DNA from: an uncultured Flavobacteriaceae bacterium
GTDB taxonomy: Bacteria > Bacteroidota > Bacteroidia > Flavobacteriales > Flavobacteriaceae
Length of the DNA stretch: 9,218 bases
NCBI GenBank assembly: GCA_938074515.1
Contig: CALJFV010000080.1
Coordinates: 1-9,218, forward strand
Reading direction: 5' to 3'
Positions 6,608 to 9,218 of this stretch are shown here, piece by piece. The notes beneath the pieces are model-generated. The model made no database searches and had not been told where the DNA came from. It saw nothing but the letters and a program-made list of their open reading frames with translations. The translations under genes were made by a program, and so were the position numbers. How positions within the stretch are numbered: position 1 is the stretch's first letter; every line of letters starts with the position of its first letter.

Positions 6608-7219
6608 ATGGGGCAGGGCAAAACCATCGGACTTTATTTTGGGACTTTCAATCCCATACACATTGGGCATTTAAACATTGCCCATTATTTTGCCCAATAC
6701 AGCAAACTGGATGAAGTTTGGCTTGTGGTCACTCCCCGTAATCCTTTAAAAATCAAACAAAGTCTATTGGCCGATTATCATCGAGCAGCGCTAGTTGACA
6801 TTGCCCTGGAAGACTATCCTCAACTGAAAACATCACGTGTAGAATTTGATTTGCCTCAGCCTAATTATACCGTAAACACCTTGGCCGTATTACAAGAACA
6901 AAATCCAGAACATAGTTTTGCCTTGATTATGGGGGAGGATAACTTACAAAATTTAGACAAGTGGAAAAATTATGAGTGGCTGCTTGAGCATATTCCTATT
7001 TTGGTGTATCCCAGGATATCCCATCTTGAAAACAGCCCTTCTAAGGCAAAAAACACAGGCAATATTACCCACGTCAAGGCTCCTATTTTTGAACTTTCCT
7101 CTACCTTTATTCGCAAGAGTATCGAGCGCGGATTGGATATCCGGCCAATGCTGCCTGAAAAGGTTTGGCGCTATATCGATGAAATGAACTTCTACAAAAA
7201 AAAACCGCCGAGCCTTTAA
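6608..7219 (+). CDS. nadD: Nicotinate-nucleotide adenylyltransferase
   Basis: This 203-residue enzyme joins nicotinate mononucleotide and ATP to form deamido-NAD, the shared late step of NAD synthesis. The nucleotidyltransferase signature is intact: GTFNPIHIGH (12-21) with the HxGH histidines H18 and H21, and the second ATP-binding motif SSTFIR (164-169). MGEDNLQNLDKWKNYE (108-123) is the usual substrate-loop region. Length is normal. The start is set by the GLYFGTFNP beginning and by four-base spacing from gmk; no Shine-Dalgarno site is seen. The C-terminus ends in KKKPPSL, encoded by an A9 run and a GC-rich arm that also form part of a minus-strand terminator hairpin, so the last eight codons and the stop overlap that element. 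It may be co-transcribed with gpsA. Confidence 0.96.
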   Translation: MGQGKTIGLYFGTFNPIHIGHLNIAHYFAQYSKLDEVWLVVTPRNPLKIKQSLLADYHRAALVDIALEDYPQLKTSRVEFDLPQPNYTVNTLAVLQEQNPEHSFALIMGEDNLQNLDKWKNYEWLLEHIPILVYPRISHLENSPSKAKNTGNITHVKAPIFELSSTFIRKSIERGLDIRPMLPEKVWRYIDEMNFYKKKPPSL

Positions 7220-7232
7220 AATGGCCCAGCGG
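7196..7232 (-). terminator. Intrinsic terminator facing left, overlapping the nadD 3' end
   Basis: On the minus strand CCGCTGGGCC (7232-7223) pairs with GGCTCGGCGG (7214-7205) across an 8-base loop, giving ten continuous pairs, two of them G-U. Nine T follow directly (7204-7196). On the + strand the two wobbles become C-A and A-C mismatches and no T-run follows, so the element is built for leftward transcription. No annotated gene lies upstream on that strand nearer than pheS. Confidence 0.75.
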
Positions 7233-7325
7233 TACTGCTAACTAAATAACCAACCAAAAAAATTACTTTTTTTGCGGCCCCCGAAATCTTCGAGAACCAA
7301 ACATCTATTTTAATAACGGGCCGTC
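7196..7325 (-). ncRNA. Candidate structured small RNA antisense to the nadD-gpsA gap
   Basis: Read on the minus strand the gap forms three successive helices. Helix A pairs 7298-7289 with 7285-7276 (10 bp, loop GAU). Three of its pairs are G-U on this strand and would be A-C mismatches on the + strand. Helix B pairs 7274-7267 plus 7274/7255 closure: C plus A7 against U7 plus G, capped by GUAA, a GNRA-type loop. Helix C is the intrinsic terminator at 7232-7205 followed by T9. A linker rich in GGTTGGTTATTTAGTTAG lies between B and C. The 5' end is a guess: only a partial -7 element (ACAATTTG, 7339-7332) lies upstream, with no clear -33. I do not recognise the RNA family. It could equally be the 3' end of a longer antisense transcript coming from pheS. 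Confidence 0.5.
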
Positions 7326-7421
7326 TTTTTACAAATTGTCGACAGAATCATAATCTATTGTTAAAGTTTATTTTGGGGCACAAAACCTGTTTTGGTTTTC
7401 AGGATTCATTAAATTAGTCGC

Positions 7422-8441
7422 ATGAAGCAACCCAAACAACCAATTTCTTTTGACTATGGGGTCATTGGCGGCGGAAGCTGGGCCACAGCCATTGTTAAAA
7501 TGCTCTGCGAAACCCAAGGTCAAGTCGGATGGTATATGCGTAATCCGCGCGCGATTGAGCATATCCGTCAAGAAGAGCACAATCCAAATTACCTCAGCTC
7601 AGTCACCTTTGATATAGATCAACTTTGGTTAAGTGATGACATTAATGAAATCGTTACACAGGCCAAAGTGGTTATTCTGGCTATTCCCTCTGCTTTTTTG
7701 AATAGTGAACTCGAGCATCTGACCATTCCATTAAACAATAAGCTTGTTTTCTCAGCCATAAAAGGTATTGTTCCAGAAAGTAGTTTGATTGTAGGCGCCC
7801 ACCTCATAGAGCATTATCATCTGCCCTTAGCGTCGATTGGAGTTATTACGGGCCCTTGCCATGCGGAAGAGGTGGCTCTTGAACGATTGTCCTATCTTAC
7901 CATCGCCTGTGCCCATAAACCAAACGCCGAATTAATAGCTAAGGCCTTGAGCAGCAGTTATATTAAGTGTTCTGTAAGCGATGACATTATGGGCACGGAA
8001 TATGCCGCCGTGCTTAAAAACATCTATGCTCTGGCCGCTGGAATTGCTCATGGATTGGGTTATGGCGACAACTTCCAAAGTGTTTTAATGAGTAACGCCA
8101 TTCGAGAAATGAAGCGCTATGTGAAAAGTGTTCACCGCATGAAACGCAACATTAACGGATCGGCCTACTTGGGCGACTTACTTGTCACGGGCTATTCTGT
8201 TTTTAGCCGAAACAGAATGTTTGGAACCATGATCGGTAAAGGGTACACCGTAAAAAGTGCCATGATGGAAATGAAAATGGTCGCGGAAGGCTACTACGCG
8301 ACAAAAAGTGCGTATACGTTAAACTCAGAAAAAGGCAAAAAGCAAGCAAAGACACCGATTATCAACGCAGTTTATCAAGTGCTGTACGAAGGAAAATCGC
8401 CTAAAAAGGTTTTTGCGGCTTTAACCGAAAAGCTCAATTGA
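7422..8441 (+). CDS. gpsA: NAD(P)-dependent glycerol-3-phosphate dehydrogenase
   Basis: This 339-residue enzyme reduces dihydroxyacetone phosphate to sn-glycerol 3-phosphate for phospholipid synthesis in the cytoplasm. The dinucleotide-binding motif VIGGGSWATAI (14-24) opens the Rossmann fold; many other phyla have SWGTA here. Further marks are LAIPS (86-90), SAIKGI (111-116) with K114, TGPCHAEEVA (143-152) replacing the usual GPSFAxEVA, and EYAAVLKNIYALAAGI (193-208) with catalytic-type K199. GSAYLGDLLVT (246-256) with D252 and FSRNRMFG (261-268) with R263 and N264 complete the substrate site. The divergence looks typical of the Bacteroidota branch, and all key residues are kept. The gene is 202 bases after nadD and ends exactly where pheS ends on the other strand. 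TAAATTAG (7410-7417) is a one-mismatch -7 element but sits too close to the ATG to rely on. Confidence 0.94.
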   Translation: MKQPKQPISFDYGVIGGGSWATAIVKMLCETQGQVGWYMRNPRAIEHIRQEEHNPNYLSSVTFDIDQLWLSDDINEIVTQAKVVILAIPSAFLNSELEHLTIPLNNKLVFSAIKGIVPESSLIVGAHLIEHYHLPLASIGVITGPCHAEEVALERLSYLTIACAHKPNAELIAKALSSSYIKCSVSDDIMGTEYAAVLKNIYALAAGIAHGLGYGDNFQSVLMSNAIREMKRYVKSVHRMKRNINGSAYLGDLLVTGYSVFSRNRMFGTMIGKGYTVKSAMMEMKMVAEGYYATKSAYTLNSEKGKKQAKTPIINAVYQVLYEGKSPKKVFAALTEKLN

Positions 8442-8456
8442 TTAAAAACTGCTTTT
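8428..8456. terminator. Weak A/T-rich inverted repeat across the gpsA-pheS junction
   Basis: AAAAGC (8428-8433) and GCTTTT (8451-8456) are perfect reverse complements around a 17-base loop that contains both stop codons. The A and T runs give a vaguely bidirectional terminator shape, but the six-pair stem is mostly A-T, so termination would be poor in either direction. Confidence 0.2.
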
Positions 8457-9218
8457 GAATTGTTCCAAAAAGCGTAAATCATTCTCGCTCAGCAATCTAA
8501 TGTCAGGGATTTGATGAAGCAATAAGGCGATCCGGTCAATTCCCATCCCAAATGCAAATCCAGAATAGATTTCAGGATCAATGTCACAATTCTTCAGAAC
8601 ATTAGGGTCGACCATTCCGCAGCCCATAATCTCTAACCACCCAGTTCCTTTGGTCATTTTATAATCCGTCTCCGTTTCTAAACCCCAATAGACATCCACT
8701 TCGGCACTTGGCTCGGTAAAAGGAAAATAAGAGGGTCTTAAGCGAATCTTGGAGGTCCCAAAAAGTTCTGTTGTAAAATGGGCCAAAGTCTGCTTTAAAT
8801 CCGCAAAACTTACATCCTTGTCTATATAGAGTCCTTCAATCTGGTGAAAGAAACAATGTGATCTAGCGGATATCGCTTCATTTCGATAAACGCGACCAGG
8901 AGATATCGTACGAATGGGCGGTTGATGCGCTTCCATATAGCGAACTTGGACCGATGAGGTATGGGTTCGCAGAAGAATATCGGGATTTGTCTGGATAAAA
9001 AAAGTGTCTTGCATATCACGCGCAGGATGATATTCAGGCAAATTTAATGCAGTAAAATTATGCCAGTCATCTTCAATCTCAGGGCCTTCAGAAACATTAA
9101 ACCCAATTCGGGAGAAAATATCAATAATTCGATTTTTTACTAACGATATTGGATGCCTTGCCCCGAGACTTTGCGGCAATCCAGGACGGGTCAAATCCCC
9201 ATAGGTGCCTTGGGCTGT
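8442..9218 (-). CDS. pheS: Phenylalanyl-tRNA synthetase alpha subunit, N-terminus cut by window edge
   Basis: The frame is open to the last base of the window; 258 residues are visible of about 340, so the N-terminal coiled-coil tRNA-binding region and start are outside. An apparent start at 9194 is only an internal [15 protein letters not shown] continues upstream as in the family. This is the class II catalytic core that, with PheT, charges tRNA-Phe. Motif 1 runs through GARHPIS and [12 protein letters not shown] to [11 protein letters not shown] (fragment residues 64-74). Motif 2 is RTHTSS, then [21 protein letters not shown] (108-128 in fragment numbering). Motif 3 is [15 protein letters not shown] (220-234). 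The [11 protein letters not shown] form is typical of Bacteroidota. The stop codon abuts that of gpsA with no gap. Confidence 0.97.
   Translation of the reverse strand, partial: TAQGTYGDLTRPGLPQSLGARHPISLVKNRIIDIFSRIGFNVSEGPEIEDDWHNFTALNLPEYHPARDMQDTFFIQTNPDILLRTHTSSVQVRYMEAHQPPIRTISPGRVYRNEAISARSHCFFHQIEGLYIDKDVSFADLKQTLAHFTTELFGTSKIRLRPSYFPFTEPSAEVDVYWGLETETDYKMTKGTGWLEIMGCGMVDPNVLKNCDIDPEIYSGFAFGMGIDRIALLLHQIPDIRLLSENDLRFLEQFKSSF

Noticed and set aside
7196..7204. A9 run near the nadD stop as a programmed frameshift site
   Set aside because: A slip here would only change the last few residues of a protein whose catalytic motifs are all upstream. The run is better explained as the T-tract of the leftward terminator.
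7275..7330. Plus-strand terminator for nadD (CGGCCC...GGGCCG then TCTTTTT)
   Set aside because: The six-pair stem encloses a 37-base loop, which is unusual for an intrinsic terminator. The internal pairing fits the minus strand better because its mismatches become G-U wobbles. Weak termination is still possible.
7410..7417. TAAATTAG as the -7 promoter element of gpsA
   Set aside because: It has one mismatch in the most conserved TTTG part, ends four bases before the start codon, and the nearest TTG is only 15 bases upstream, below the usual spacing.
7368..7580. Minus-strand open frame overlapping the gpsA 5' end
   Set aside because: It is antisense to the conserved GpsA Rossmann motif and its protein has no family features. 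The minus-strand signal in this area is RNA structure, not coding.
9192..9194. TTG as the start codon of pheS
   Set aside because: The frame stays open to the window edge and the upstream residues GTYGD continue the conserved PheS sequence, so this is an internal leucine.

Overview
The window looks like a chromosome segment from a member of the Bacteroidota, most likely a marine-type Flavobacteriia. Three things point there. The proteins have the Bacteroidota flavour of each family, for example PheS with an [11 protein letters not shown] stretch and GpsA with GGGSWATA. None of the visible start codons has a convincing AGGAGG ribosome binding site; they have A/T-rich leaders instead. One clean copy of the phylum's TAnnTTTG -7 promoter element sits ahead of yicC. 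Base composition and gene style are even throughout, with no sign of a mobile element, CRISPR array, tRNA or rRNA.

Bases 1-4709 hold a carbohydrate-catabolism cluster on the + strand: the 3' two-thirds of a nucleoside-permease-like MFS transporter, a cytoplasmic Gfo/Idh/MocA NAD(P)-dependent oxidoreductase, a TIM-barrel sugar isomerase/epimerase, and two tandem DUF1080 (3-keto-disaccharide hydrolase family) lipoproteins. Together these are the recognisable parts of a glycoside-degrading route through 3-keto sugars. The lipoproteins would cleave 3-keto-glycosides outside the cytoplasm, the transporter would bring products in, and the oxidoreductase and TIM-barrel enzyme would process them. A hairpin-bearing 116-base gap separates the cytoplasmic genes from the lipoproteins. 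Bases 4768-5139 encode a small SdpI-type membrane protein.

Bases 5174-7219 are a tight housekeeping operon: yicC (endoribonuclease family), gmk (guanylate kinase, overlapping yicC by one base) and nadD (nicotinate-nucleotide adenylyltransferase, four bases after gmk). gpsA (glycerol-3-phosphate dehydrogenase) follows after a 202-base gap. pheS (phenylalanyl-tRNA synthetase alpha), on the opposite strand, runs off the right edge and abuts gpsA tail to tail with no bases between the stop codons.

The most unexpected signal is in the nadD-gpsA gap. Read on the minus strand it holds three consecutive hairpins, the last a textbook intrinsic terminator followed by nine T. In two of them the base pairs that fail on the + strand become G-U wobbles on the minus strand, and the middle one is capped by GUAA, a GNRA-type loop. 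This points to an unannotated minus-strand structured RNA of about 130 nt, or to the 3' end of a long pheS read-through transcript antisense to gpsA.
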